Assembly: GCA_937899725.1 (NCBI GenBank)
Contig: CALCCA010000073.1
Span: 1 to 64,000, forward strand
Source of the DNA: an uncultured Halomicronema sp.
GTDB lineage: Bacteria; Cyanobacteriota; Cyanobacteriia; Phormidesmidales; Phormidesmidaceae
Direction: 5' to 3'
Length of the DNA stretch: 64,000 nucleotides
Shown: piece by piece, positions 1 to 9,030 of the stretch
Layout of the letters: every line of letters starts with the position of its first letter
How positions within the stretch are numbered: the first letter of the stretch is position 1
Translations under genes and position numbers: made by a program
Notes under the pieces: generated by a model
What the model was told of the DNA's origin: nothing
What the model saw: only the letters and a program-made list of their open reading frames with translations
Database searches by the model: none

Positions 1-75
1 CTGATGCTCAAGCGCCTAGCCGCCACTGCTTAGAGATCTCAAATAGGTTCTATAGCAATCTGCGGATAGATCTGG

Positions 76-402
76 TCAGTTAATGAAGGCTTGGTCAACG
101 ACTTGTCGAAACGGTTGGCCGGATTGAATCTGTTTTCGCATCCGATGCTTCAAAACGAACCACTGATGTTCGATCGGATTCAAATCGGGGGAATAAGGCG
201 GGAGAGACAAGAGATCACAGCCGGCCTGTTGAATCAGCGCTTCAATGCGCCCGCCTTTGTGAAACGAGGCATTATCATAAATGATGGCACTCCCGTAGGG
301 CAGCGCTGGATTTTTAGCATGAACCTTTGGCCTCAGGCGGCGGTGCAATTGATGGCCCTCAAGCCCCACAAACGGCTCTTTTTTCAGCGGGGGCTCCAGG
401 CT
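76..402 (-). pseudogene. IS630-family transposase, C-terminal remnant
   Basis: The reverse-strand frame encodes the C-terminal third of an IS630/Tc1-type DDE transposase: the DNASFHK block with the second catalytic Asp, then LPPYSPDLNPIEHQW with the last catalytic Glu. The frame is closed upstream by an in-frame stop at 405-403, and the N-terminal half with the helix-turn-helix and first Asp is not recognisable further upstream, so this is a dead fragment. I could not define terminal inverted repeats. It lies just upstream of the channel gene and its decayed sequence overlaps the non-coding 5' extension of that gene's reading frame. Confidence 0.8.
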
Positions 403-581
403 CTATCCCTGATGCAGCAAGCCTTTTAGTTAGGTTGTCACCCGTTGAGCTCATTCTGTCTATTGGGGATGAGACGATATGGCTCGGCGATCGCCAACGC
501 TCAGCAGCAATCAATTCGAGCAGAACTAGAGGGGCTTGCCATCTACCATGGTCAAGGCAACCTTCAGCGCCCCGGTCTTGT

Positions 582-2741
582 ATGCGGCTCCCTTTTCTAA
601 ATGACTTAAACCGACGCTTCCGCAAACTTGTCGCTGGCTACTGGACAGCCCGAATCTCCCGACTGCTTTGGGTTGTACTTGGTTTGGTATTGGTCTGCTG
701 GCTACAAGGTATGCCGCGCAGTCACGCCGCTACCACCATCAATATGGCTCGCCCCACGTGGGATACCGGCTGGTTTCAAGCGGAAGTTTATCGAGAGTTA
801 TTGACTCAGTTGGGCTACTCGGTGAATGCGCCCAAAACCCTGAGTAATGAGCAATTTTACGAACAAGCCGCCGCTGGCGAAATGGATCTGTGGGCGAGTG
901 GTTGGTTTCCGCTACACAATCGCTACTTAGAGCAGCCAGACATCGCTGGAACCGTAGAACCCGTCGGGTTTGAGGTGCCAGATGGCGCTTTGCAGGGGTA
1001 TCTGGTCGATAAAGCCACGGCTGAGCGATTCAACATTCAGAGCCTCGCCGACTTGGCCCGGCCCGAGGTGCTCGCCGCGCTCGATAGTGACGGCAATGGC
1101 AGCGCCGATCTGATTGGCTGCAATGCGGAGTGGGCCTGTGCCGAAGTCATCGACTACCACTTGCAGGAATATGGTCTGAACGATGTTGTTGACCACAGGC
1201 AAGGGGACTACGCGCCTTTGATGGCCGCCGCGATCGCTCGCCTGCGGCAAGGTGAGTCGATTTTGTTCTACACCTGGACGCCGAACTGGACGGCCAAAGA
1301 GCTGCCGCCCGGTGAGGATGTGGTATGGATCGAAGTCCCCTACGCCAGCCTGCCACCGGGTCAAAAAGCCCTGGAAAGTGAAACCGTCATGACCGGCATC
1401 ACTGGCTGCGTGGCGGATCCCTGCACATTAGGATTCCCGCGCAACGACATCCGAGCCGTGGCCAATAGTGAGTTTTTAGCGGCCCATCCCGCCGTGCGAT
1501 CGCTGCTCGAACAGGTCACCATTCCCTTAGCTGACATCGCTGCGCAAAACGCTCTCATGCTTTCCCGAGAGGGAGACGAAGACGATATTCGCCGCCATGC
1601 TCAGGACTGGATCGCGGCTAACCGCTCGACCGTGGATGACTGGTTGGCCACGGCCCGCGCCACGGGTGAGATTGCCCCCTCGGCGTCTCCCGAACCCGCC
1701 GCCACGCCCTTGGTGCCCCCGCCGCTCGACCCAGTTCGTATTGTGACCCAGCGCTTTGAACCCTTTGTGATCTATGAGGATCACGAATATCAGGGGTTTA
1801 GCATCGATCTCTGGCAGGCGATCGCCCGCGAACTCAACCTCCCTTACGAATTAGTGGGGGTTAACTCAGTGGCCAAACTGCTGGATGAAGTCGAGCGCGG
1901 GGCGGCAGATCTGGCGATCGCGGGCATTGGCATCACGTCTCAGCGCGAAGCCCGGCTGGACTTTTCTTACCCCTATTACGAATCCGGCCTGCAGGTCATG
2001 GTGCCCAGCGACCAGAGCGAACTAGGGAAACTGCTATCGGTGGTCGGCGCGGTGCTGCGATCGCCGCGACTGTACTACGGCATCGGCATTCTCATCCTCA
2101 TTTTGCTGATCGTCGCTCACCTCCTCTGGCTATCTGAGCGCAACCATAACAGTGAGTTTCCCGATGGGTATCTGCATGGCATTTGGGAAGCCTTTTGGTG
2201 GGCTGCGGTGACGGTAACGACGGTCGGCTATGGCGACAAAGTCCCCACCCGAGCCGCCGGTCGTTTCTTTGGCCTGATTTGGATGTTTTCGGGCTATTTT
2301 GTGTTTGCTTACTTTACAGCCAGCATTGCCACCACCTTTACCGTGCAAGAACTGCAGGGAGTGATCAACGGTCTCGAAGATCTGCCCGGCAAGCGCGTGG
2401 CCACCGTCGCCGAAAGCGCTGCCGCTGAGTTTCTGGATGGGCAGACCAATCTCCTATTTCGTAATTACAATACCCTCGAAGATTTGTACATCGCGGTGGA
2501 GGCCGAACAAGCGGTGGATGCCGTCGTCTATGATGCGCCGGTGTTGCAATATTTCGTTTCTCACCAGGGGCAGGGCAAATATCAAGTAGTGGGTGATGTC
2601 TTTAAATCCTTGAACTACGGTATTGCGCTGCAGCCGGATAGTCCTTATCGCGAGGCGATTAATGCCGCGCTGCTCAGACTGTATGAAACGGGCCAGTATG
2701 AGGATATTTATCAAGCGTGGTTTGGTTTGGGGCAAGGGTAA
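582..2741 (+). CDS. ProX-like betaine-binding domain fused to GluR0-type potassium channel
   Basis: A 719-residue membrane protein. The frame stays open upstream to about 327, but that part overlaps the IS630 remnant, and ATG 582 gives a normal basic N-terminus plus signal/anchor helix (residues 30-50). Residues about 50-365 match ProX, the glycine betaine substrate-binding protein: GWFPLHN, GCNAEWACAE and YTWTPNW carry W108, W184 and W232, spaced like the three-tryptophan betaine cage of E. coli ProX. After a proline-rich linker (365-383) comes a prokaryotic glutamate-receptor channel: S1 lobe (about 384-476, with the ligand-type Arg in SQREARLDFSYPYYESG), TM1 (498-519), pore loop with potassium filter TTVGYGD (546-552), TM2 (562-585) and S2 lobe (about 598-715, YDAPV Asp). 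Inferred role: ligand-gated potassium channel sensing an osmolyte. The parts are clear; the ligand and gating are not shown. Confidence 0.9.
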   Translation: MRLPFLNDLNRRFRKLVAGYWTARISRLLWVVLGLVLVCWLQGMPRSHAATTINMARPTWDTGWFQAEVYRELLTQLGYSVNAPKTLSNEQFYEQAAAGEMDLWASGWFPLHNRYLEQPDIAGTVEPVGFEVPDGALQGYLVDKATAERFNIQSLADLARPEVLAALDSDGNGSADLIGCNAEWACAEVIDYHLQEYGLNDVVDHRQGDYAPLMAAAIARLRQGESILFYTWTPNWTAKELPPGEDVVWIEVPYASLPPGQKALESETVMTGITGCVADPCTLGFPRNDIRAVANSEFLAAHPAVRSLLEQVTIPLADIAAQNALMLSREGDEDDIRRHAQDWIAANRSTVDDWLATARATGEIAPSASPEPAATPLVPPPLDPVRIVTQRFEPFVIYEDHEYQGFSIDLWQAIARELNLPYELVGVNSVAKLLDEVERGAADLAIAGIGITSQREARLDFSYPYYESGLQVMVPSDQSELGKLLSVVGAVLRSPRLYYGIGILILILLIVAHLLWLSERNHNSEFPDGYLHGIWEAFWWAAVTVTTVGYGDKVPTRAAGRFFGLIWMFSGYFVFAYFTASIATTFTVQELQGVINGLEDLPGKRVATVAESAAAEFLDGQTNLLFRNYNTLEDLYIAVEAEQAVDAVVYDAPVLQYFVSHQGQGKYQVVGDVFKSLNYGIALQPDSPYREAINAALLRLYETGQYEDIYQAWFGLGQG

Positions 2742-3140
2742 GCGCAGCTCCGCAGCTCCACTGCAGCCCTCCGCAACTGTTGGTGCAAACAACGGTGGGT
2801 GATCAGTGAATGAGATGAAGATGCGTGGCTACGGGGAGTGGGGAGCGCTTTACCGATGATGGAAGGAGCGCTGTTGACTCACCTTCACGTTGGCCAAGAG
2901 CCGCTCTTCTGTTCGGCAATGGTTTATACCAATTGGCTGAATTTGGACTACACATCCAAAACCCGTGTAGCCCCTTCGACAAGGGGGCAACCACAGCGAG
3001 GGATCTCCGATCTATAGCACTACTTTGCAGAATTAGTATTAGCCTGATCGCTCCATAGTCGGCATCGTGCTGGAGACAATGCCTCGCTCAGGTTACCTGG
3101 CTCCTCGGGCGTCAATGGAGAGTTGAATGAAGCATCGTGA
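2742..3140. other. Gene-free spacer with one small hairpin
   Basis: No convincing gene. A short hairpin CCCCTT-CGAC-AAGGGG lies at 2971-2986 inside sequence resembling dispersed cyanobacterial intergenic repeats. Short open frames here lack ribosome sites and recognisable domains. Confidence 0.5.
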
Positions 3141-3149
3141 TTCAAATTT

Positions 3150-3209
3150 TCCGGCTAGGGGGCAAAAAAATCCGGCTAGGAATCCTCTTGATGACTATTT
3201 CCGCCTAAT
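3150..3209 (+). promoter_or_regulatory. Tandem 21-bp-spaced operator, site A
   Basis: Two identical half-sites TCCGGCTAGG begin at 3150 and 3171, exactly 21 bp apart, each preceded by an A/T tract. A third weaker copy (TCCGCCTAAT) begins at 3200. The same arrangement precedes three other units of this island (6268, 11169, 15870). Two-turn spacing of direct repeats is typical of AraC-type activators binding one DNA face, so this is inferred to be the AraC site for the ABC gene that follows. Confidence 0.65.
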
Positions 3210-3244
3210 CTACGGACTGAGTTGTCGTGCAGAGTGATGGCTGT

Positions 3245-5194
3245 ATGAGTGCATCGGGCCAGTCGTATCGAGACGTTTTAATTACCTACCTGAAGCCTCA
3301 ACGTGGGCGAGTGACCTGGCTCGCGATCGCCCTATTGAGCAGCATTGCCCTGCAGGTGCTCAACCCGCAGATTCTGCGCTACTTCATCGATACGGTCATA
3401 GCCGGTGGACCGCAGCCAGTGTTGACGCTAGCCGCCTTGGGATTCGTGGCGATCGCCTGTCTGCGCCAGGGCTTAGAAATTATCGCCACCTATTGCAGCG
3501 AAACGGTGGCCTGGACGGCCACCAACGATCTGCGCCTGGACTTAGCCCATCACGTACTCCACTTGGATCTGGCCTTCCATAAAGCCCATACGCCCGGCGA
3601 ACTGGTCGAGCGCGTCGATGGTGATGTGGATGCCCTTTCTCGGTTCTTCTCGCAGTTCATTTTGCAAGTGGTCGGCAACGGCCTGCTGGTCATCAGCGTC
3701 TTAGGCATTCTCTGGATAGAAGATTGGCGTGCCGGGTTGAGCCTTAGCCTGTTTGCCTTGGCGGCTTTAGGGATTCTCGGTCGTTTGCAAGCCTTAGCCG
3801 TCCAGCCCTGGCGGGTTTATCGCCAGATCAGCGCGGAGTTCTATGGCTTCATCGCTGAATACCTGAGCGGTCTGGAAGATATTCGGGCCAATGGGGCCGT
3901 TGGCTATGTGATGCGCCGCTTCTATCAGCTCCTGCGACGCTGGCTGGCAGCCTTTCACAAAGCTCGTTTCACGAGTACTTTGCTATGGGGCGGCACGGTG
4001 GGGTTGTTTACCGTCGGCAACGCGATCGCGCTAACTGTCGGCGCCTATCTTTGGCAGCGTCAGGCCATCACCATCGGCACCGTCTATTTGCTCTTTTATT
4101 ACGCTACGCTGCTGCAAGATCCGATCGAACGCATTCGCGAAGAGTTAGAGCAATTTCAACAAGCGATCGCCAGCCTCCAGCGCATTCAAGATCTACTCAG
4201 CCATCACAGTCAGCTTCATCCCAGCGGCCAGGCCGTACTCCCCAACAGACCTCTGTCGGTCGAGTTTGATGGCGTTTGGTTTAGATATGAAAAGGACGGT
4301 GGAAAGCAGAGGGTAGAAGCTTTAGGGAACAGGGAGCAGGGAACAGGGAATAGGGAAGAGAAAGGGCCAAAGGCAGAAAACTCAAAATTCAAAACTCAAA
4401 ATACTCTCCGAGAAGGGCAAAGCCCTACAAAGTTCAAAACCGCAGTCTCTACAACTCCTTTATCCACCCACGCACTCCCCCACTCCCCCACTCCCCTACC
4501 CAACTACACCCTCCAAAACCTCACTTTCGATCTCCTCGCTGGTCAAACCCTCGGCTTGCTCGGTCGGACGGGGAGCGGCAAAAGCACTTTAGCCCGACTG
4601 CTGTTGCGGCTGTATGACATTCAACGCGGGCAAATTCGTTTAGGGGGCATTAACCTGGTCGAGATACCGTTGCGGGAACTGCCTCACCATATCGGCTTTG
4701 TCACCCAAGATGTGCAGCTGTTTCAAACCTCGGTGCGGCATAACCTGACATTTTTCAGTTCCCACATTTCCGATGAGGCCATTCTACAAACCCTTGCGGA
4801 ACTGGGACTCACCCCTTGGCTGGAAGGACTGCCTCAGGGCTTAGATACCGAACTGGGAGCCGACAGTGGAGGGCTTTCGGCGGGGCAGGCGCAACTTTTG
4901 GCGTTTGCCCGCGTGTTTCTAAAAGACCCCGGTCTGGTGATCTTGGATGAAGCTTCGTCACGCCTTGATCCATTAACAGAACAGTTGATTGAGCAGGCCG
5001 TGGAGCGGTTACTTGAGAATCGCACGGTCATTATCATCGCCCATCGGCTCAAAACTATAGAGCGGGCGGAGCAAATCTTGATTCTGGAACAGGGACGAAT
5101 AGTGGAATATGGCGATCGCGCTACTCTGGCCCAAGATCCTCACTCCCACTTCGCCAGTTTGCTGCAAACCGGAACAGCTACTGAGCCCCGCTAG
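3245..5194 (+). CDS. ABC half-transporter (exporter fold), first of two
   Basis: About 649 residues: six-helix ABC exporter membrane domain (about 10-300) then an ATPase domain. ATG 3245 is chosen; GTG 3227 in the same frame is possible. Walker A GRTGSGKST (K446), signature LSAGQ, Walker B LVILDEASS with catalytic E569, and switch His in IAHRLKT are all visible. Between the first ATPase strand and Walker A there is a roughly 70-residue insert made of translated intergenic repeat DNA (about 350-418). The gene follows operator A and precedes the first AraC gene by 73 bp. With its partner at 15978 it probably forms a heterodimer moving a siderophore or its iron complex across the inner membrane. 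Direction is open: the fold is shared by siderophore exporters and by the YbtPQ and IrtAB importers. Confidence 0.85.
   Translation: MSASGQSYRDVLITYLKPQRGRVTWLAIALLSSIALQVLNPQILRYFIDTVIAGGPQPVLTLAALGFVAIACLRQGLEIIATYCSETVAWTATNDLRLDLAHHVLHLDLAFHKAHTPGELVERVDGDVDALSRFFSQFILQVVGNGLLVISVLGILWIEDWRAGLSLSLFALAALGILGRLQALAVQPWRVYRQISAEFYGFIAEYLSGLEDIRANGAVGYVMRRFYQLLRRWLAAFHKARFTSTLLWGGTVGLFTVGNAIALTVGAYLWQRQAITIGTVYLLFYYATLLQDPIERIREELEQFQQAIASLQRIQDLLSHHSQLHPSGQAVLPNRPLSVEFDGVWFRYEKDGGKQRVEALGNREQGTGNREEKGPKAENSKFKTQNTLREGQSPTKFKTAVSTTPLSTHALPHSPTPLPNYTLQNLTFDLLAGQTLGLLGRTGSGKSTLARLLLRLYDIQRGQIRLGGINLVEIPLRELPHHIGFVTQDVQLFQTSVRHNLTFFSSHISDEAILQTLAELGLTPWLEGLPQGLDTELGADSGGLSAGQAQLLAFARVFLKDPGLVILDEASSRLDPLTEQLIEQAVERLLENRTVIIIAHRLKTIERAEQILILEQGRIVEYGDRATLAQDPHSHFASLLQTGTATEPR
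4320..4500 (+). repeat. Intergenic-type repeat DNA translated in frame inside ABC gene
   Basis: The stretch holds GGGAACAGGGA-type tandem units, CAAAATTCAAAACTCAAAA-like sequence and CCCCCACTCC-type units, all typical of non-coding repeats between cyanobacterial genes. Here they keep the frame open and add about 60 low-complexity residues in a surface loop between conserved ATPase motifs. Confidence 0.7.
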
Positions 5195-5211
5195 TCTAAG
5201 GCAACAACATA

Positions 5212-5228
5212 TTGAGAAGAATTCTCAA
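5212..5228. promoter_or_regulatory. Fur-like box upstream of first AraC gene
   Basis: TTGAGAA-GAA-TTCTCAA is a perfect 7-3-7 inverted repeat, 40 bp before the AraC start. It is one mismatch from the 7-1-7 form TGAGAATNATTCTCA, close to Fur boxes. A 17-bp sequence matching at 14 positions sits at 10139-10155 before the second AraC gene. Fur binding is inferred. Confidence 0.5.
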
Positions 5229-5267
5229 CTGCTGCTAAAATTTTGTGCAGCGATCGCCCCAACCCCC

Positions 5268-6263
5268 ATGACCATCACTCTCTCTCAGCAAGACCATCAG
5301 GACTTATTCGATGAGTCTCAACACCGTAGTCAATCTGATGACACAGAGTCTTGCGATGTGGTTGTGCCTTATCCAGAGCAGTTGGGGCAGGGATCCACAA
5401 GAGAGATTCAACTGCGAGAGGGGATGGTGCTGGAGATTGCCAACTTTCGACTTCATCAGGATGTGACATTGGAAGTGCCAGAACGATCGCATCCCCTGGA
5501 ATTTGAGTTTTCAGTGGTTCGAGAGTATCCGCGGCAGCGAACGGGTTCTGACTTAGAGGATTACTTCTTTTCGGGGAGCGGCATGGCCGCTCGGAAGTTT
5601 TGTCAATATCTGGCAGGCACAGAGGTCCTCGATGTGAGTTTTCATTTAGAGCCGACAGTGTTTTGTAACTGGATGGGCGATCGCTTAATGAAAGCTCCCC
5701 TCTGTGTCCAGCAATTAGTTAGAGCAACCCATCAAGGGCGTCACACCCAGTCCATGCCGATGCCCCTGGCAATGCGAACGACTGTACAGCAAATTTTGCA
5801 GTGTCCTTATAGCGGGTTAACTCAGCAAATCTATCTAGAAAGTAAGGTTTGGGAGTTGATGGCTCTGCACATGGAGCAGGTGCTGAACACACATCCAGGC
5901 GATCGCGATGCCAGCCGCATTAAGCCAGACGACCTTGAGCGCCTTCACCATGCCAAAGAGATTCTCAGGAATCAGCTCAGCGATCCACCGTCTCTCAACA
6001 GTCTGGCCCGTCAGGTTGGACTCAACGAATTCATCCTCAAACAGGGATTTCGCAGCGTGTTTGGCACCACGGTATTTGGCTGTTTACACCATTACCGCAT
6101 GGAATATGCCAGAGAATTACTGGCAGACGGAGGTTTCAATGTGAGTGAAGTAGCTCGGCAAGTGGGATTTACCAATCGCGGTCACTTTGCCGCTGCCTTT
6201 CGCAAAAAGTTTGGCACCAACCCCAAAGCCTATGCCCAAGCTATTCAGCAGCAATCTGAGTAG
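5268..6263 (+). CDS. AraC-family regulator (PchR-like), first copy
   Basis: 331 residues. The start is ATG 5268, because the sequence from just before it aligns with the start of the paralogue at 10188. The C-terminal third (about 230-325) is an AraC double helix-turn-helix ending in VSEVARQVGFTNRGHFAAAFRKKFG, split by the family's usual linker helix. The N-terminal part is an effector domain like PchR, the siderophore-responsive activator of Pseudomonas. A Fur-like box precedes it, and the stop codon is followed 4 bp later by operator B of the TonB receptor gene. Inferred role: activates the island when iron is short and its siderophore is present. The first 45 residues are nearly identical to the paralogue and the rest of the sensor is divergent, so the two may recognise different ligands. 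Confidence 0.9.
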   Translation: MTITLSQQDHQDLFDESQHRSQSDDTESCDVVVPYPEQLGQGSTREIQLREGMVLEIANFRLHQDVTLEVPERSHPLEFEFSVVREYPRQRTGSDLEDYFFSGSGMAARKFCQYLAGTEVLDVSFHLEPTVFCNWMGDRLMKAPLCVQQLVRATHQGRHTQSMPMPLAMRTTVQQILQCPYSGLTQQIYLESKVWELMALHMEQVLNTHPGDRDASRIKPDDLERLHHAKEILRNQLSDPPSLNSLARQVGLNEFILKQGFRSVFGTTVFGCLHHYRMEYARELLADGGFNVSEVARQVGFTNRGHFAAAFRKKFGTNPKAYAQAIQQQSE

Positions 6264-6265
6264 AA

Positions 6266-6300
6266 ATTCCCGTTCTGGATCAGAAAATTCCGACTAGGGA
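6266..6300 (+). promoter_or_regulatory. Tandem 21-bp-spaced operator, site B
   Basis: Half-sites TCCCGTTCTGG (6268) and TCCGACTAGGG (6289) stand 21 bp apart, each after AAATT/AAAATT and each followed by ATC(A). This is the weakest pair in the first half-site but has the same geometry as sites A, C and D. It lies between the AraC stop and the TonB receptor gene. Confidence 0.6.
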
Positions 6301-6342
6301 TCAAAGCGATCGCCCACACCCCCATGCCTGCTCCTAAGATAC

Positions 6343-6363
6343 TTGAGAATCAATAGCAATTAG
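6343..6363 (+). promoter_or_regulatory. Conserved promoter-proximal element before TonB receptor
   Basis: A 21-bp stretch starting TTGAGAATCAATAGCAA matches 16 of 21 positions with 11247-11267 before the second receptor, at nearly the same distance from the AraC half-sites (54 and 57 bp). A looser TTGAGA...TAGCAA version occurs at 15922. It may be core promoter plus a degenerate Fur box. Confidence 0.4.
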
Positions 6364-6441
6364 AGATTCAGAGCGATGCCGGAAGCCGCAACCGCTTTCT
6401 GGTGCAGGTCTGAATCTCTGCGGTAGGAGTGGGAAGCGATA

Positions 6442-9015
6442 ATGAATTTATTGTGGCAATCAACGGGGTTGACGGGTATTTTGCTGGTGCTGGCGGCGGG
6501 GGCAGCGGGTGCCGAAGCTGAGTCAGAGCATCGTTCCCAGAGAGCAATCGCAGAAGCGCCACGTGGCAGAGTGATCAACCTTCAGGAAAGTTCAGAAGAG
6601 ACGGGGTCCCCGTTGAACCAGACAGAGCAACCAGCAACGACTGTGGATGCATGGCTAGCCCAGATGGAAGCGGTGATCGTCCAGATTACGGGCGTACGGG
6701 TCGAAGCAACTGAGGTGGGATTGCAGGTTGTTTTAGAAACCACTGCTGGAAACCTGCCTGAGCCCGCCACCATGACATCAGGAAACGCCCTAATTTTAGA
6801 GATTCCTAACGCGGCGCTGGCGCTGCCCGGTGGCAACGAGTTGCTGGAGTTTGAACCAGTTGAGGGTATTGCTCTGGTACAGGTGACGCAGTTGGCAGAT
6901 AACCGAGTGGAGGTCGCCATTACGGGAACTGATGCCATCCCTTCGGCGGATATTGCCGCCGGTGCAGGGGGCCTGACACTGAGCGTGATACCGGGGCTAG
7001 CCCAAGCCGTCGAAGAGGAAGAGGCAATTCAGGTGATAGTGACGGGGGAAGAGGATGCAGGATATGCGGTGAATGATGCTACGACCGCCACGCGGACCAA
7101 TACGCCCCTGCGGGATATCCCCCAATCCATTCAGGTGATTCCCCAGCAGGTGATTGAAGATCAGCAAGTGACTGAACTGCGAGATGCGTTGCGCAACTTT
7201 AGTGGAGTTCAACAGGGCAATACGGTTGCGGGTACATCTGAATTCCCAATTATTCGAGGCTTTCAGCAATTTAACTTCTTCCGAGATGGGTTTAGGGAAA
7301 CTTTAAATACTCGTAGAGATGTTGCCAATATCGAACAGATTGAACTTCTGAGAGGCCCAGCTTCTGTTTTATTCGGGACGTTAGAGCCGGGTGGAATTGT
7401 TAACTTAGTTACTAAAAAACCCTTGTCAGAGCCGTTTTATGAGGCCAGCCTGCGGGGCGGAAACTTGGGCTTTTTCCGCCCGACGATTGACCTCTCAGGC
7501 CCGGTAAACTCAGAGGAAACGGTCCTTTATCGGCTGAATGCGGCCTATGAACGCAGCGATGGCTTTCGCGATTTTGATCAAGGTATTGAGCGTGCCTTTA
7601 TTGCACCCGTTATCGCTTTAGAACTAGGAGATCGCACCGACTTGAGTTTCGACTTTGAATACCTGAGTGATGAACGCCCCTGGGACCGAGGGCTGGTTGC
7701 TTTGGGTGAAGAAGTTGCCGATATTCCGTTGGATCGTGTTTTGGGAGAATTAGATGACCGTGCTGCTACTGATGCCTTACTGGTTGGATATAGACTGGAG
7801 CACCGCTTCAATGAAGATTGGACATTGCGAAACCGGTTTCGCTTTTCCTTTAATGAACGCTCGGTGCAAAATGCTGAACCTGGCAGCCTGAACGAAGAAA
7901 CGGGTGTGCTCACGAGAGTCTGGGAAGATAGCGAGAGCGAAGCAACTATCTACGAGCTGCAGACAAATCTATTAGGAAGTTTTACTACCGGCTCAATTCG
8001 GCATAACTTGCTTATAGGTATTGATTTGCTGCGAGATACATTTGACTTTACAAATAGAAGTGGTGATGCTCCAAGCATTAACATCTTTGAGCCAGTGTAT
8101 GGGTTTTCTCGACCAGCCCGAGATGAACTGTCTGGAGCTTTCATATTCGAAACTGAAACAGATTCTTTGGGAATTTATCTACAAGATCAAATTACCCTGC
8201 TCGATAATTTAAAGCTGCTGCTAGGAGGTCGACTTGATATCGTTGATGGCTCAACGGTGAGTGGAGATGATATTGAAACAACCCGATCTCAACAGCAGGA
8301 TGAGGCTTTTAGTCCACGGGTTGGCATTGTCTATCAGCCAATTGAGCCTTTATCGCTCTACGCCAGTTTTAGCCAATCCTTTGCACCCAATTCTGGCGTT
8401 CAATCCGATGGCTCACCGCTTGAGCCAGAGCGCAGTACTCAATATGAAGTTGGGGTACGGGGCGAATTTTTTGATGATCGACTGATTGCCAACCTAGCCG
8501 TGTATGAAATTACTAAACGCAACGTTGCTACCACCGATCCAGATGATACAAACTTCAGCATTCCCGTGGGTGAACAGCGGAGCCGAGGCATTGAGCTAGA
8601 TGTCATTGGCGAGATTCTTCCGGGCTGGGATGTGGTTGCCTCCTACGCCTACACCGATGCGGAAATTACTGAAGACAACGACTTGCCGGCAGGAAATCAG
8701 CTGACTGGCGTGCCCTTCCACGCTGCTAGCCTATGGACAAGCTATGAAATTCAGCAGGGTAATTTACAGGGTTTGGGATTTGGTGTCGGCTTATTCTATT
8801 CCGGTGAACGCCAGGGAGATTTAGCGAACTCGTTTGAAGTCTCCGATTATTTACGGACAGATGCAGCGCTCTTTTACCGTCGAGATAATTGGCGAGCCGC
8901 GATCAATGTCAGGAACCTGTTTGATGTGGATTATATCGAAGCCACTCAGCGGCGCAACCGGATCAATCCGGGCGCGCCATTGACGGTGATTGGCTCATTT
9001 TCAATTGAGTTTTGA
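6442..9015 (+). CDS. TonB-dependent siderophore receptor with AMIN domain
   Basis: 857 residues. A GGGAAG ribosome site supports ATG 6442. A signal peptide (1-24) is followed by an AMIN domain (about 60-160, envelope or peptidoglycan binding), a TonB-box-like segment (AIQVIVTGEED, near 193), the plug domain (TPLRDIPQSIQVIPQQV to RGPASVLFG, about 215-315) and a 22-strand-type barrel ending in the outer-membrane signature IGSFSIEF with terminal Phe. This is the FhuA/FpvA-like class for ferric siderophores, and the AMIN fusion is usual in cyanobacteria. The binding-lipoprotein gene starts 15 bp after the stop, so the two are one operon, under operator B. The paralogue at 11295 shares its whole architecture, so the pair arose by duplication of an AraC-receptor-lipoprotein cassette. 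Confidence 0.93.
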   Translation: MNLLWQSTGLTGILLVLAAGAAGAEAESEHRSQRAIAEAPRGRVINLQESSEETGSPLNQTEQPATTVDAWLAQMEAVIVQITGVRVEATEVGLQVVLETTAGNLPEPATMTSGNALILEIPNAALALPGGNELLEFEPVEGIALVQVTQLADNRVEVAITGTDAIPSADIAAGAGGLTLSVIPGLAQAVEEEEAIQVIVTGEEDAGYAVNDATTATRTNTPLRDIPQSIQVIPQQVIEDQQVTELRDALRNFSGVQQGNTVAGTSEFPIIRGFQQFNFFRDGFRETLNTRRDVANIEQIELLRGPASVLFGTLEPGGIVNLVTKKPLSEPFYEASLRGGNLGFFRPTIDLSGPVNSEETVLYRLNAAYERSDGFRDFDQGIERAFIAPVIALELGDRTDLSFDFEYLSDERPWDRGLVALGEEVADIPLDRVLGELDDRAATDALLVGYRLEHRFNEDWTLRNRFRFSFNERSVQNAEPGSLNEETGVLTRVWEDSESEATIYELQTNLLGSFTTGSIRHNLLIGIDLLRDTFDFTNRSGDAPSINIFEPVYGFSRPARDELSGAFIFETETDSLGIYLQDQITLLDNLKLLLGGRLDIVDGSTVSGDDIETTRSQQQDEAFSPRVGIVYQPIEPLSLYASFSQSFAPNSGVQSDGSPLEPERSTQYEVGVRGEFFDDRLIANLAVYEITKRNVATTDPDDTNFSIPVGEQRSRGIELDVIGEILPGWDVVASYAYTDAEITEDNDLPAGNQLTGVPFHAASLWTSYEIQQGNLQGLGFGVGLFYSGERQGDLANSFEVSDYLRTDAALFYRRDNWRAAINVRNLFDVDYIEATQRRNRINPGAPLTVIGSFSIEF

Positions 9016-9030
9016 ATCTAAGCTGAGTCT

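Noticed and set aside
327-581. N-terminal 85-residue extension of the channel gene
   Set aside because: It overlaps the IS630 remnant on the other strand, shows no protein-like pattern, and ATG 582 opens directly on a normal signal anchor.
2825-3058. Open frame on the plus strand in the first spacer
   Set aside because: No ribosome site, no domain, and it runs through hairpin and repeat-like sequence.
4320-4500. CRISPR-like or tandem array at the repetitive stretch
   Set aside because: Units are short, irregular and lack spacers of constant length; they are simple intergenic repeats read in frame.
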